From Stutzerimonas stutzeri (GTDB lineage Bacteria > Pseudomonadota > Gammaproteobacteria > Pseudomonadales > Pseudomonadaceae), in the NCBI RefSeq assembly GCF_018138085.1, contig NZ_CP073105.1, forward strand, positions 3,038,001 to 3,102,000: DNA of 64,000 nucleotides, written 5' to 3'. A program made the position numbers and the translations under genes. Below the pieces are notes generated by a model. It worked only from the letters and a program-made list of their open reading frames with translations, was not told the DNA's origin and ran no database searches. Of the stretch, positions 16,744 to 24,632 are shown piece after piece. Every line of letters starts with the position of its first letter. Position 1 is the stretch's first letter.

Positions 16744-18467
16744 CGCTCTATACCGACGGGCTGATTATTCGCCGAGATCGCAACATCCTGGACGACGTGG
16801 TAACGGGCCAGTTCGATGCCGCCGAGGCCGCTGCAGTCGAAAGCTTTGTTCGCTCTCCGATCCCATCCGCCTATCGGAACAACGAGCTAACCAACGCCGA
16901 GAAAGGGCCAGTCGAGATGCAGGCCTACCCGGCGTATGGCATCCCGGAGCGCCGCGCTGAGCCTGAAACGCCGCTACTGACCGCCGAGCAGGCCCGCGCA
17001 CGCATCAAGGAAGAGGGGCTCGACCTGATCGTCGAGGATTCCGGCATTCGCGCCGGCGCGCTGGATATCCTGATCGAGCGCAAGCGGGCCGAGAATCAGC
17101 GCAAATTCATCCTGGACAACGCCCCCGCCTCGACCATCCCCATTCAGCTGCTGGCCGGCTTCGCAGCCTCTGCCATTGATCCGGTCAACATCGCCGCCGC
17201 CTTCGTGCCGGTAATCGGTCCGACCCGTTACGCCGCGATGCTGGCCAAGACAGGCAGCACCGCAGGCCGATTCGGAGTTCGTGCTGGCGTGGGTGCGCTG
17301 GAGGGCGCAGTGGGTACCGCTCTGGTCGAACCGATCGTGCTCAATGCTGCGAAGCGCGAGCAGGCCGACTACGACCTGGCCGACAGCCTGCTAAACGTGA
17401 CATTCGGCACCGTGCTAGGCGGTGGCCTGCACAGTGTCGGCGGATATGTCTCTGACGCCATCAAGGCGCGCACGCTTGCGACGATTGACGCCGAGGCGCC
17501 CCGATCTATTGCCACGCCAACCGAACGCAGCACAGCGACGCTCCCGCAAGCCCTGGGGCGTATCAGTGATGACTCGATGGAAGGTCTGCGCCTTTCCCTG
17601 GCTCGGGGCATTGAGGCGGACCGTTCGACCCTGGCTGCAGCCGCTTCCCGCCAAGCCGCTGATGAGCTGACCCCGATCATTCGCGCCGACTTGGAGAGCT
17701 CGACAGCCGGCCGACAGCCGAACGTGCGCGACCTGAAGGCAGAGCGGGAGACTGTCCAAGTCGCTCTCGAACGGATCGATGAGAGCTTCAAGGTTCGCGC
17801 CAAAGAGTTTCAAGCCACCCTCCCCCGTAAACAGGCCGAACGCGCCGCACGCGAGGCGATAGAGGGCGAGCGGCAGCAACTGACGGCTAGGCGTGGAGAG
17901 ATCGATTCCAAGCTGGAACTGAACCGGCAGGCAGAGCAAGCCGGCGCCGATCTGGCCAGCATCCGTCGCGGCGAGATTCCAGACAGTTACCGGGCTCGCG
18001 TTGCCGAACGCGCCGACGAAATCGCCCGAGGCTTCGACCTGAAAGACACCGCCCGGGCAAAGGCCGAGGCCGCCCCCTGGCAGGTTCGGGAGAACGCCCT
18101 GCGCGCCGCCGTGGCTCAGTCCGTCACCGGCCGACCAGTGAGCATCGAGGCCGTTTTCGATCTGGCCGACCCAGTGAAGCGACCCGCCGCCCTGGAGCAG
18201 ATCAAGCAACCCGCAACCCGTAGCGCCGACCCTGCCGCCGGGCGTGCAAGCCGCGCCGCCGATGACGCGCTGAAGACCAAAGACATTGCCGACCCGGCCA
18301 CGCTCGACAAGCTGCTGGCCGATGAACTGGCCCTGACCGACGAGATGGTCCGCCAGGCCGGCATCAACCCCGCATCGATCTACCGGGAGGCCGACGAACT
18401 GTTGGCCGACGCTGAAACCTATGCCGCCGCCTACCGGGCAGCCGCACTCTGTCAGTTGAGGAACTAA
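16740..18467 (+). CDS. Phage internal-virion-like protein 1 (575 aa)
   Basis: This large protein has a structured N-terminal part (residues 1-110). Hydrophobic Gly/Ala segments follow (IPIQLLAGFAASAIDPVNIAAAFVPV and VGALEGAVGTALVEPIV, about residues 135-215). The rest is a long Arg/Glu/Ala-rich coiled-coil half (about residues 250-480). This mix is typical of podophage ejection (internal virion) proteins that leave the capsid with the DNA and form a channel in the cell envelope. Its stop overlaps the next start (TAATG), so the two products are coupled and probably act together. Identification is by overall pattern, not a unique motif. Confidence 0.6.
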   Translation: MTLYTDGLIIRRDRNILDDVVTGQFDAAEAAAVESFVRSPIPSAYRNNELTNAEKGPVEMQAYPAYGIPERRAEPETPLLTAEQARARIKEEGLDLIVEDSGIRAGALDILIERKRAENQRKFILDNAPASTIPIQLLAGFAASAIDPVNIAAAFVPVIGPTRYAAMLAKTGSTAGRFGVRAGVGALEGAVGTALVEPIVLNAAKREQADYDLADSLLNVTFGTVLGGGLHSVGGYVSDAIKARTLATIDAEAPRSIATPTERSTATLPQALGRISDDSMEGLRLSLARGIEADRSTLAAAASRQAADELTPIIRADLESSTAGRQPNVRDLKAERETVQVALERIDESFKVRAKEFQATLPRKQAERAAREAIEGERQQLTARRGEIDSKLELNRQAEQAGADLASIRRGEIPDSYRARVAERADEIARGFDLKDTARAKAEAAPWQVRENALRAAVAQSVTGRPVSIEAVFDLADPVKRPAALEQIKQPATRSADPAAGRASRAADDALKTKDIADPATLDKLLADELALTDEMVRQAGINPASIYREADELLADAETYAAAYRAAALCQLRN

Positions 18468-21016
18468 TGGCCGCATTAGACTGCATCGACACTATCCAGG
18501 CTGCCGCCAAGGCTGCTGGGCGCGAGCTGAATGAACAGGAGATGGTCGAGCTAGTCGATGGCCTGCAGCAGCGAATCAAGGCCCTGCGCGCTGCCGATGA
18601 GATGCTGGGCGCCGAAGATGCCGCCCTGAAGGCTGCCGACGACCTGTCCGCCGAATCACTGCAGGCTGCGAAGCTGGAGAAGCGCAACGCAGCCATCAAC
18701 GCACGGCGCCGCCTGGAGGCTATCGGCTACATCCGTAGCACCTGGTCAGACCGTCCTGACCTTGGCCTGGAATCCTTCCTGGTTGGAACAAACGTAGCCC
18801 GGGCCGGGGCGCGCCGCTCAGTCGCTGCCGAACAGAAACAGCTCTCGAACGCCTATATCGCGGGCTTCTTGAACGACATGGAACAGGCCGACCTGCTGCC
18901 GTTCCTGACCCGCGGCGACAATGACTCCGAGATAACCGACGCTCTCTGGCGTATCGGTACGGATCGCCCGCTCGATGGCCTTGGCCGGGAGTCGGTTGAG
19001 ATCGCCCGCATCATGCAGAAGTACCAGGCCGCCGCTCGGTCGGATGCCAACCGGGCCGGCGCCGAGATCCGCGACTTGCCGGGCTACATCGTTCGCCAGT
19101 CGCATGACCCGTACAAACTGGAGCGCGCTGGGTTCAGCCAATGGCGCGACGAGATCAGCGATTTACTCGACGAGCGCACCTTCGAGGGCGTGACCGACCG
19201 CAGCGAGTTCCTGTTGGCCGCGTACAACGGCCTTGTCTCTGGCGTCCACCTGAAGGCATCCACGCCCGAGGCCTCTGGCTTCAAAGGCCCGCGCAACCTG
19301 GCCAAAAAGGTCAGCGCCGAGCGTGTGCTGCACTTCAAGGACGGTCTGTCCTGGCACCAATACAACAAGGCCTACGGCACTGGCTCGCTGCGTGAGGCAT
19401 TCCTGGGAGGCCTGGACCGGGCAGGCCAGAACACCGGACTGATGCGCCGCCTGGGCACCAATCCCGAAAGCAACTGGGAAGCGATCCTCGACGAGCTGCA
19501 GCGCGATCTGATGGACAAGCCGGTGGAAATGCGCCGCTTCCAAACTGACCGCCGCGGCTGGCTGAAGACCCGTTTCGCGGAAGTGGACGGGACCGCCCGC
19601 CTGGCAGTGAACCAGCAGGCCGCCAGAGTCGCCTCGAACATCCGTGCTTTGCAGTCCATGGCCAAGCTGGGCGGCGCTGTTATCTCGGCCGTGACTGACC
19701 TTCCCGTCGCCGCCAGTGAGATGCGCTATCAGGGAAAGGGGATGCTCTCCTCGATGGGCACCCTGATCGGTGGAATGGTAAAGGGGCGCAAGCCAGCCGA
19801 GCAGCGCGAGATCCTGTCCAGCTTGGGCGTGTTCTTCGATAACGTCCGCGGCGACGTGGTTTCCAAATTCAGCGCCGATGATTCCCTGGGCGGCAAGATG
19901 AGCGGGCTGCAGCAGAAATTCTTCAAGCTGAACGGCCTCACCTGGTGGACCGACACGATGCGCAGCACCGCCGCGCTGATGATGAGCCATCACCTTGCCT
20001 ATAACCGCGCGATGAACTGGGACCAGATGAACCCGGATCTTCGCCGAACCCTTGAGCTGTTCGACTTCGACGCGGGGCGCTGGGATCTGGTGCGCGGCAC
20101 AGGTGCCAAGCTGGCCGATGGCCGCGAGTACATGACCACTCAGGGGCTCGACGATATCCCCGAGGCCGACCTGGCCGCCTACCTCACCAGCAAGGGCCGC
20201 ACAGCCAACACCGCCGCAGTAGCAGAGCTGCGTGAAGAGCTAGGCGCCCAACTGCGCAGCTACATTACCGACCGGGCCAGCTATGCGGTCATCGAGCCGG
20301 ATGCCAGGACGCGCGCGATCATGCGTCGCGGCACCCAGCCAGGCACTGTCGCCGGTGAGCTGCTGCGCTTTGTAGGTCAGTTCAAGGCCTTCCCGGTGGC
20401 CATCCTGCAGAAGTCATTCGGGCGTGAGCTGTACGGCCGCGGGTATACGCCGAGCGCCTATGCCGAGGGCGCCGGTCGGGAGCTGATCCAGGCGCTGCGC
20501 AACGGCAACGGCGAGAAGCTGGGCATCGCTCAGTTGCTGATCTGGACCACCCTTTTCGGGTACGGCGCCATGACCGCTAAGGATCTCCTGAAAGGCCGCG
20601 AGCCCCGCCCAGCTGATGACGCGAAGACCTGGGTAGCGGCAATGCTCCAAGGCGGCGCCCTCGGCATCTATGGCGACTTCATCTTCGGCGAGGCCAACCG
20701 CTTCGGTGGCGGCCTGATCGGCTCCCTGGCAGGCCCGACAGCGGGCGCCGTCGAAGGGCTTGCCGACGTGCTCTACCGCGTCCGCGATGGCGACGACGCA
20801 GCCGCTGCAGCCGTCCGGTTCGGCATTCAGCAGACCCCGTTCCTCAACCTGTTCTACACCCGCGCCGCGCTCGATTACCTGGTTCTGTACAGCGTGCAAG
20901 AAGCGCTGAACCCCGGATCGCTGCGCCGGATGGAACGCCGCATCGAGAAGGAAAACGGCCAGAGCTACCTGCTGGCTCCCTCCCAAACACACCTCGACCC
21001 GTTCGGGCTTGAGTAA
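18467..21016 (+). CDS. Phage internal-virion-like protein 2 (849 aa)
   Basis: The N-terminus is a helical Ala/Glu/Leu segment. The middle carries WHQYNKAYGTGSLREAFLGGL and a Gly/Val-rich membrane-like stretch (LGGAVISAVTDLPVAA). The C-terminal 200 residues look like the conserved end of large podophage internal virion proteins: VGQFKAFPVAILQKSFG, LIWTTLFGYGAMTAKDLLKG, GGALGIYGDFIFGEANRFGGG, PFLNLFYTRAALDYL, RRMERRIEKENGQ. I see no transglycosylase Glu motif. It is the largest gene of the element and lies directly after its likely partner. Confidence 0.7.
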   Translation: MAALDCIDTIQAAAKAAGRELNEQEMVELVDGLQQRIKALRAADEMLGAEDAALKAADDLSAESLQAAKLEKRNAAINARRRLEAIGYIRSTWSDRPDLGLESFLVGTNVARAGARRSVAAEQKQLSNAYIAGFLNDMEQADLLPFLTRGDNDSEITDALWRIGTDRPLDGLGRESVEIARIMQKYQAAARSDANRAGAEIRDLPGYIVRQSHDPYKLERAGFSQWRDEISDLLDERTFEGVTDRSEFLLAAYNGLVSGVHLKASTPEASGFKGPRNLAKKVSAERVLHFKDGLSWHQYNKAYGTGSLREAFLGGLDRAGQNTGLMRRLGTNPESNWEAILDELQRDLMDKPVEMRRFQTDRRGWLKTRFAEVDGTARLAVNQQAARVASNIRALQSMAKLGGAVISAVTDLPVAASEMRYQGKGMLSSMGTLIGGMVKGRKPAEQREILSSLGVFFDNVRGDVVSKFSADDSLGGKMSGLQQKFFKLNGLTWWTDTMRSTAALMMSHHLAYNRAMNWDQMNPDLRRTLELFDFDAGRWDLVRGTGAKLADGREYMTTQGLDDIPEADLAAYLTSKGRTANTAAVAELREELGAQLRSYITDRASYAVIEPDARTRAIMRRGTQPGTVAGELLRFVGQFKAFPVAILQKSFGRELYGRGYTPSAYAEGAGRELIQALRNGNGEKLGIAQLLIWTTLFGYGAMTAKDLLKGREPRPADDAKTWVAAMLQGGALGIYGDFIFGEANRFGGGLIGSLAGPTAGAVEGLADVLYRVRDGDDAAAAAVRFGIQQTPFLNLFYTRAALDYLVLYSVQEALNPGSLRRMERRIEKENGQSYLLAPSQTHLDPFGLE

Positions 21017-21027
21017 GAGGCATACCA

Positions 21028-21648
21028 ATGGATTACGAAAGCATCGCCAACGCCTTCTATGGCACCCCCATTACACCGCCAGAAGCGCCCGACTCGCTGC
21101 TGGGAACCGGTAAAACCCCCGAGCCCGTCAGCCGAGCGTCGGAAGCCCCCATTGAGGAGTTGTCCTGGACTGAGAGTGCCGCCGAAGCCTTCTACGGTAT
21201 GAGCGAGAACCAGGTTCCGGCCGATCAGCACTATCCCGAGCTGTCCGACTTCTACGAAAGCATGGAGCGCGAAGACCGGATCAACGGCGAGGAAGTGGAC
21301 GGCGAAGCATTCCACGCCAGCAGCACTGCCCTGCAGCAGTTCGCAGCCGAGGCAGGCTTCGGACGTGACCACATGCGAGCACTGATGACCGCCGCCAAGG
21401 ACGCCATCTCCAACCCGATTACCTCCTACCAGAGCCTGCAGGCCAGGAACGAGCACTGCCTCTCTACCCTGCGCGCTACCTGGGGCAGCGAGTTCGACCG
21501 GAACCTGGCATACGCCAAGGCCGAAGCCGCCCGCCTCTCCCGGTCCGTACCCAACGCCGGCCAAGTGCTCGACATGGGCGCCGGATCTGACCCCGCCCTC
21601 GTGAAGCTGCTGGCCGAAGCCGGCCGCACTCGGGCACGCCGCAAATAA
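21028..21648 (+). CDS. Scaffold-like phage protein (206 aa)
   Basis: The product has an acidic, Pro-rich N-terminal half with two similar AEAFYG / ANAFYG motifs (about residues 7 and 51). The C-terminal half is helical: LRATWGSEFDRNLAYAKAEAARLS, then GAGSDPALVKLLAEAGR. That C-terminal pattern is common in scaffolding or capsid-assembly proteins of tailed phages. It sits between the internal-virion-like genes and terS. In a satellite it might redirect helper capsids, but that is speculation. The ribosome site AAGAGG precedes ATG 21028. Confidence 0.5.
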   Translation: MDYESIANAFYGTPITPPEAPDSLLGTGKTPEPVSRASEAPIEELSWTESAAEAFYGMSENQVPADQHYPELSDFYESMEREDRINGEEVDGEAFHASSTALQQFAAEAGFGRDHMRALMTAAKDAISNPITSYQSLQARNEHCLSTLRATWGSEFDRNLAYAKAEAARLSRSVPNAGQVLDMGAGSDPALVKLLAEAGRTRARRK

Positions 21649-21673
21649 CCCCCACACCGAAAAGGAACAAACC

Positions 21674-22170
21674 ATGACCGCCACCAGGACGAGCTGACCG
21701 CGCTTGATGCCGCCTGCCGCGCCCTGGATCGACGCAAGCACGACCAGCGTATCAACGAGCGCGTTGCCGTCGTGAAGGCTGCAGAGCAGGCAATCCCCGG
21801 TTCCTGCCGATCGCTGCAGGCCGCATGGGCGAAGCTGGAGTCGGCTTTTGCCGAGGTGGGTGCCGCCTGGGCTGACGTGAAGGAAGTAGCACAAGCCACG
21901 AATGCCCACGCCCGAGCGTGCCAGCAGCCAGGCGTGATGCCGGATCGCATCGAGACACGCAACGATATTCCGCTCGACCTCTTGAGCAGCCTGGCCGGGA
22001 AGCTGCTCTTTATCGCCAGCAAGGACGAGATCCAGCCGAACGGCGTGCGTTATGGGAACAGTCCCGTAGTTACTGAAGAGGTACGCGAGCGGCTCAACAC
22101 CAATCTGGAGAACGTCCAGCGTAATGCCGTCATGCATTCGGCGCGGTCACTAAAGGCGATTCGAGGATGA
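21674..22170 (+). pseudogene. Element gene with an early frameshift (about 165 codons)
   Basis: An ATG at 21674, with AAAAGGA upstream, meets TGA after seven codons. Shifting frame near 21680 gives an uninterrupted reading HQDELTALDAACRALDRRKHDQ... to TGA at 22170. A single missing base near 21680 would join them (MTDHQDELT...). Without it, translation could begin only at GTG 21772, giving 132 residues. The protein is helical, with a Gly/Leu core and no known family. It overlaps terS by ATGA. A real mutation or a base-calling error are both possible. Confidence 0.55.
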
Positions 22171-22568
22171 CACCCAAACAAGAGGCCTTCTGTCTGGCCT
22201 ACATCGAGACAGGCAACGCGAGCGAGGCCTATCGACGGGCCTACAACGCGGAGAATATGAAGCCGGAGACGGTGAACCGGAAGGCTAAGGATCTCCTCGA
22301 TAACGGCAAGATCACGGCAAGGCTCGCAGAACTGCGCGAGCCCATCCTGGAGCGGCACGGCGACACCGTAGACAGCCTGCTGGAAGAGCTGGAGGCGGCC
22401 AGGGCGCGGGCATTGGCAGTTGACCGACCATCTGCCGCGGTATCGGCCACGATGGGCAAAGCGCGCCTCCTGGGGCTCGACCGTCAGCAACTGGAGGTGA
22501 CGGTGGATTTCAAGGCCGGCTTGGCTGACAAGCTGAAGGCCGCACGGGAGCGAGCCGGCCGGGTTTAG
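22167..22568 (+). CDS. terS: Terminase small subunit-like protein (Terminase_2 type)
   Basis: The first 65 residues (MTPKQEAFCLAYIETGNASEAYRRAY ... ETVNRKAKDLLDNGKITARLAEL) are the HTH domain typical of the Terminase_2 small-terminase family, which recognises the packaging site on DNA. The C-terminal part is helical and basic and ends near the motif LEVTVDFKAGLADKLKAARERAGR. At 133 residues it is slightly short for the family. No large terminase is present, so it would need the helper's motor. Such terS-only elements are a hallmark of packaging-parasite satellites. Confidence 0.8.
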   Translation: MTPKQEAFCLAYIETGNASEAYRRAYNAENMKPETVNRKAKDLLDNGKITARLAELREPILERHGDTVDSLLEELEAARARALAVDRPSAAVSATMGKARLLGLDRQQLEVTVDFKAGLADKLKAARERAGRV

Positions 22569-22679
22569 GTGGGCAAAACTGGATTAGTCGGCGAGTGCCA
22601 GGGCCAAAACCCCGACAGCCTGCGCGCCTTTCATTGGTTGGGCGGTGGCAGGCATACCCAACACCAGCGGAGAGAATCA

Positions 22680-22877
22680 GTGTCGATTGCTTACGGACGT
22701 CCAGCGCAAGAATCTGTCCCGTTTCCTAGAGAACTCGCTGTCTTGATCGTGAAGAAAGCGTGTCGAATGGCAGAGAAGTTCGAAAACGAGTGCATCGACA
22801 CAATGCAGCGTGATGCCCGACGCGCCCTGCAGCGTGGCACCGATCCCGCCGCCATCGTTCGCCAGCTCGGCCTCTGA
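22680..22877 (+). CDS. Small element protein (65 aa), unknown function
   Basis: A start at GTG 22680 gives VSIAYGRPAQESVPFPREL..., mainly helical (AVLIVKKACRMAEKFENECIDTMQRDARRALQRGT). An in-frame GTG at 22569, overlapping the terS stop, would add 37 residues of lower quality. It closes the rightward run of genes. No domain recognised. Confidence 0.45.
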   Translation: MSIAYGRPAQESVPFPRELAVLIVKKACRMAEKFENECIDTMQRDARRALQRGTDPAAIVRQLGL

Positions 22878-22901
22878 TAAACAATCATCGGAAATCAAAC
22901 G

Positions 22902-22935
22902 GTACGCAAAGCTGGTGCGCAACTAGGTACGCAAG
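22902..22935. repeat. Three iterated GGTRCGCAA units
   Basis: GGTACGCAA (22902-22910), GGTGCGCAA (22915-22923) and GGTACGCAA (22927-22935) repeat at 13- and 12-bp intervals. They lie between two convergent genes of the element, where no promoter is needed. A protein-binding cluster is possible; the role is unknown. Confidence 0.55.
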
Positions 22936-22947
22936 GAAACGCTGTGT

Positions 22948-23190
22948 TTACGCCTTGCTGCTTCGGCGGTAGACCCACCCCAGAAACAGGTCATGCAGCG
23001 CGCCGATCGCCAGGAAGTAAAAGAACCCCACCGCGTACAGTCCGGCATCGATCCACCAGCGGAGGTCACGGCTGCTGATCTCCCCGACAAGGATATGGAT
23101 CACGTACAGGAGCAAGGCCCCGGCCAGCCAGGTAGTGATAGCCAGCGTCCATGCTTTCTTGTTTAGCGCCTCGTCGAAATCGTTGCTCAC
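22948..23190 (-). CDS. Small two-helix membrane protein of the element (80 aa)
   Basis: The product starts at GTG 23190 behind AAGGAGGGAGCA (a start at 23253 has no such site). Two strong hydrophobic segments are seen: WTLAITTWLAGALLLYVIHILV and WIDAGLYAVGFFYFLAIGAL. The short C-terminal tail is basic (YRRSSKA). It is opposite to the packaging genes. Unlinked small membrane genes in satellites are often accessory functions such as superinfection or phage-defence factors, but nothing here identifies the role. Confidence 0.6.
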   Translation of the reverse strand: MSNDFDEALNKKAWTLAITTWLAGALLLYVIHILVGEISSRDLRWWIDAGLYAVGFFYFLAIGALHDLFLGWVYRRSSKA

Positions 23191-23308
23191 TGCTCCCTCC
23201 TTGGTGATTCGCCATCCTGTTACCTTTAAGCATAGCTGAGCTAATACGGGCAAATACGAGCAAAAAGGGCTTTATTTCCTTTTGTGGTACGTCTAAAGTG
23301 CAACGCTA

Positions 23309-23325
23309 TTAAGTGAGCACCTTAA
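23309..23325. promoter_or_regulatory. Near-palindrome upstream of the serine recombinase
   Basis: TTAAGTG-AG-CACCTTAA lies 22 bp before the recombinase start and is an inverted repeat with one extra base in the right arm. It is a likely operator or a recombinase site. Inferred only from its symmetry and position. Confidence 0.4.
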
Positions 23326-23347
23326 ATGCAACACAGGGAGATTAGCC

Positions 23348-23965
23348 ATGTTCGTTCGCGCCTACCTTCGCGCCTCCACTAGTGAGCAGGACGCCAGCCG
23401 CGCCCGTGACGCTCTGGAGCAATTTGCCGCCAACCATGGCCAGCACATCGCGTGCGAGTACCTGGAGAACGAGAGCGGCGCCAAGGCCGATCGCCCCGAG
23501 CTGCTGCGCCTGCTGAAGGACGCCAAGAAAGGCGATGTGCTCCTGGTCGAATCGATCGATCGCCTATCCCGCCTGCCAGCCGAGGACTGGCAGAAGCTGA
23601 AGACCGCTATCGACTCCAAGGGGCTGCGCATCGTCGCGCTCGATCTGCCGACCAGCCACCAGGGCATTGCCGACACGAAGGGCGACGAGTTCACCGGCCG
23701 GATGCTGGCCGCTATCAACTCAATGTTGGTGGACATGATGGCCGCCATCGCCCGCAAGGATTACGAGCAGCGCCGGGAGCGCCAGGCGCAGGGCATCGAG
23801 AAGGCAAAAGCCGAAGGCCGCTACAAGGGCCGCCCGGTTGACGAGGATCTACACAAGCGCGTCCGTGAACTGCTGGCCGCTGGCCTTGGCATTCGAGCCA
23901 CCGCACGGCACGCCGGATGCTCGACTACTACCGTGCTCAAGATTCGCGACCAGACGGCCGGCTGA
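23348..23965 (+). CDS. Serine recombinase (resolvase/invertase family)
   Basis: The 205-residue product has the N-terminal catalytic domain of small serine recombinases: YLRASTSEQD with the active Ser at about residue 10, then GDVLLVESIDRLSRL, then a long E helix (QRRERQAQGIEKAKAEGRYKGRP). A C-terminal HTH follows (IRATARHAGCSTTTVLKIRD). It could invert or resolve DNA. The element already has a tyrosine integrase, so this is a second, independent recombinase. It starts at ATG 23348 with GGGAG upstream. Confidence 0.85.
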   Translation: MFVRAYLRASTSEQDASRARDALEQFAANHGQHIACEYLENESGAKADRPELLRLLKDAKKGDVLLVESIDRLSRLPAEDWQKLKTAIDSKGLRIVALDLPTSHQGIADTKGDEFTGRMLAAINSMLVDMMAAIARKDYEQRRERQAQGIEKAKAEGRYKGRPVDEDLHKRVRELLAAGLGIRATARHAGCSTTTVLKIRDQTAG

Positions 23966-24145
23966 AGATGTCGACAGATAATATATCTGAGTACAAATCG
24001 CTTACAGGCCCCGCTAGCTCTACGTTTCGTTTCCAGCCGCTGAATCCGTCCCACAATCTGTCCCACAGTTGAGCGCGGGGTTATCTCACTTCCGCCACCG
24101 GCTGAAGCCTCCAATCCGCGACCAGGCGTCATGAGGACGGCCTAC

Positions 24146-24391
24146 TTATTTCGTGGCCAGCCACCACACCAATGAGCAAAAGGCCCCAAGCAGAGTTCCA
24201 GTGATGAGAGTGCTTTGAATCAGCGCTCGGAGAGTCGTCCAGCCAATTGAGGCATAGAAGTCGTCCACTGCTTCGGAGCCCATCCCTCTCGCAAGCAATT
24301 CATCCACCACAGCACGGGCGCGCTGCGATAAAAAGAAGAACGCCACTATCAGCGCGATCAGATAGCAACCGCCGAAGATCCACAAGTACAT
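24146..24391 (-). CDS. Small two-helix membrane protein of the element (81 aa)
   Basis: Two hydrophobic segments are visible: an N-terminal helix (WIFGGCYLIALIVAFFFL) and a C-terminal one (LRALIQSTLITGTLLGAFCSLVWWL), with a charged loop between them. GGGAGG precedes the ATG at 24391. It is the last gene before attR and reads toward the recombinase. Function unknown. Confidence 0.6.
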   Translation of the reverse strand: MYLWIFGGCYLIALIVAFFFLSQRARAVVDELLARGMGSEAVDDFYASIGWTTLRALIQSTLITGTLLGAFCSLVWWLATK

Positions 24392-24488
24392 GATTTCGCC
24401 TCCCTGCGCATAGACTGGCCAGATACTATCAGGCTGCAGCGCAGGGCTGCACTAGAGCAACATTCGACGATGCCAAGCGGTGCAAGTC

Positions 24489-24508
24489 GCACCCACATTG
24501 CACCCATG
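24489..24508. repeat. Putative integrase arm-type site, right copy
   Basis: GCACCCACATTGCACCCATG differs from the left copy (11142-11161) at one base and lies 48 bp inside the right att core, in the same orientation. A matching pair near both ends fits integrase arm sites. Confidence 0.6.
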
Positions 24509-24555
24509 AAGGGGAATCGGTGCAGACTCTAAATCGCTGGAAACCGCATAGAATA

Positions 24556-24603
24556 TGGCGTCCCAGGCGAGGTTCGAACTCACAACCTTCCCCTTAGGAG
24601 GGG
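24556..24603. repeat. Right attachment site (attR)
   Basis: The 48-bp identity with 11000-11047 ends where the tRNA anticodon stem meets the 5' half. This copy is part of the intact tRNA-Arg(CCT), so integration kept the tRNA functional. Confidence 0.95.
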
Positions 24604-24632
24604 GATGCTCTATCCAATTGAGCTACTGGGAC
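24556..24632 (-). tRNA. tRNA-Arg (anticodon CCT)
   Basis: A 77-nt cloverleaf begins GTCCCAG and ends CTGGGAC-GCCA, so CCA is encoded. The anticodon loop is CTCCTAA (anticodon CCT), the T-loop TTCGAAC. It reads AGG codons. Its 3' 48 nt also form the core att repeat of the element. The 5' half is the original chromosomal sequence. Confidence 0.95.

Larger units (their letters stand above)
11000..24603. mobile_element. Integrated phage-satellite-like element in tRNA-Arg(CCT)
   Basis: Perfect 48-bp direct repeats (11000-11047 and 24556-24603), equal to the 3' part of tRNA-Arg(CCT), bound a 13.6-kb insertion. The tRNA is complete at the right end and only its 3' part remains at the left. Inside are, in order, a tyrosine integrase, an RHH-like regulator, an excisionase-like HTH protein, small ORFs, a winged-helix protein with palindromes, a 0.7-kb noncoding region, internal-virion-like proteins, a scaffold-like protein, a small terminase, a serine recombinase and membrane proteins. 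No large terminase, portal, major capsid, tail or lysis genes are seen. The pattern (int, xis, replication-like gene, terS) is that of a satellite that borrows a helper phage, but the internal-virion-like genes are unusual. Confidence 0.85.

Noticed and set aside
20965..22137. A 390-codon minus-strand frame within the element
   Set aside because: It is antisense to coupled, ribosome-site-bearing genes including terS, and has no recognisable domain.
11000..24603. A complete or simply truncated prophage
   Set aside because: No TerL, portal, major capsid, tail or lysis gene is seen, and the remaining genes are tightly coupled, not random fragments. Decay is still possible for the frameshifted gene.
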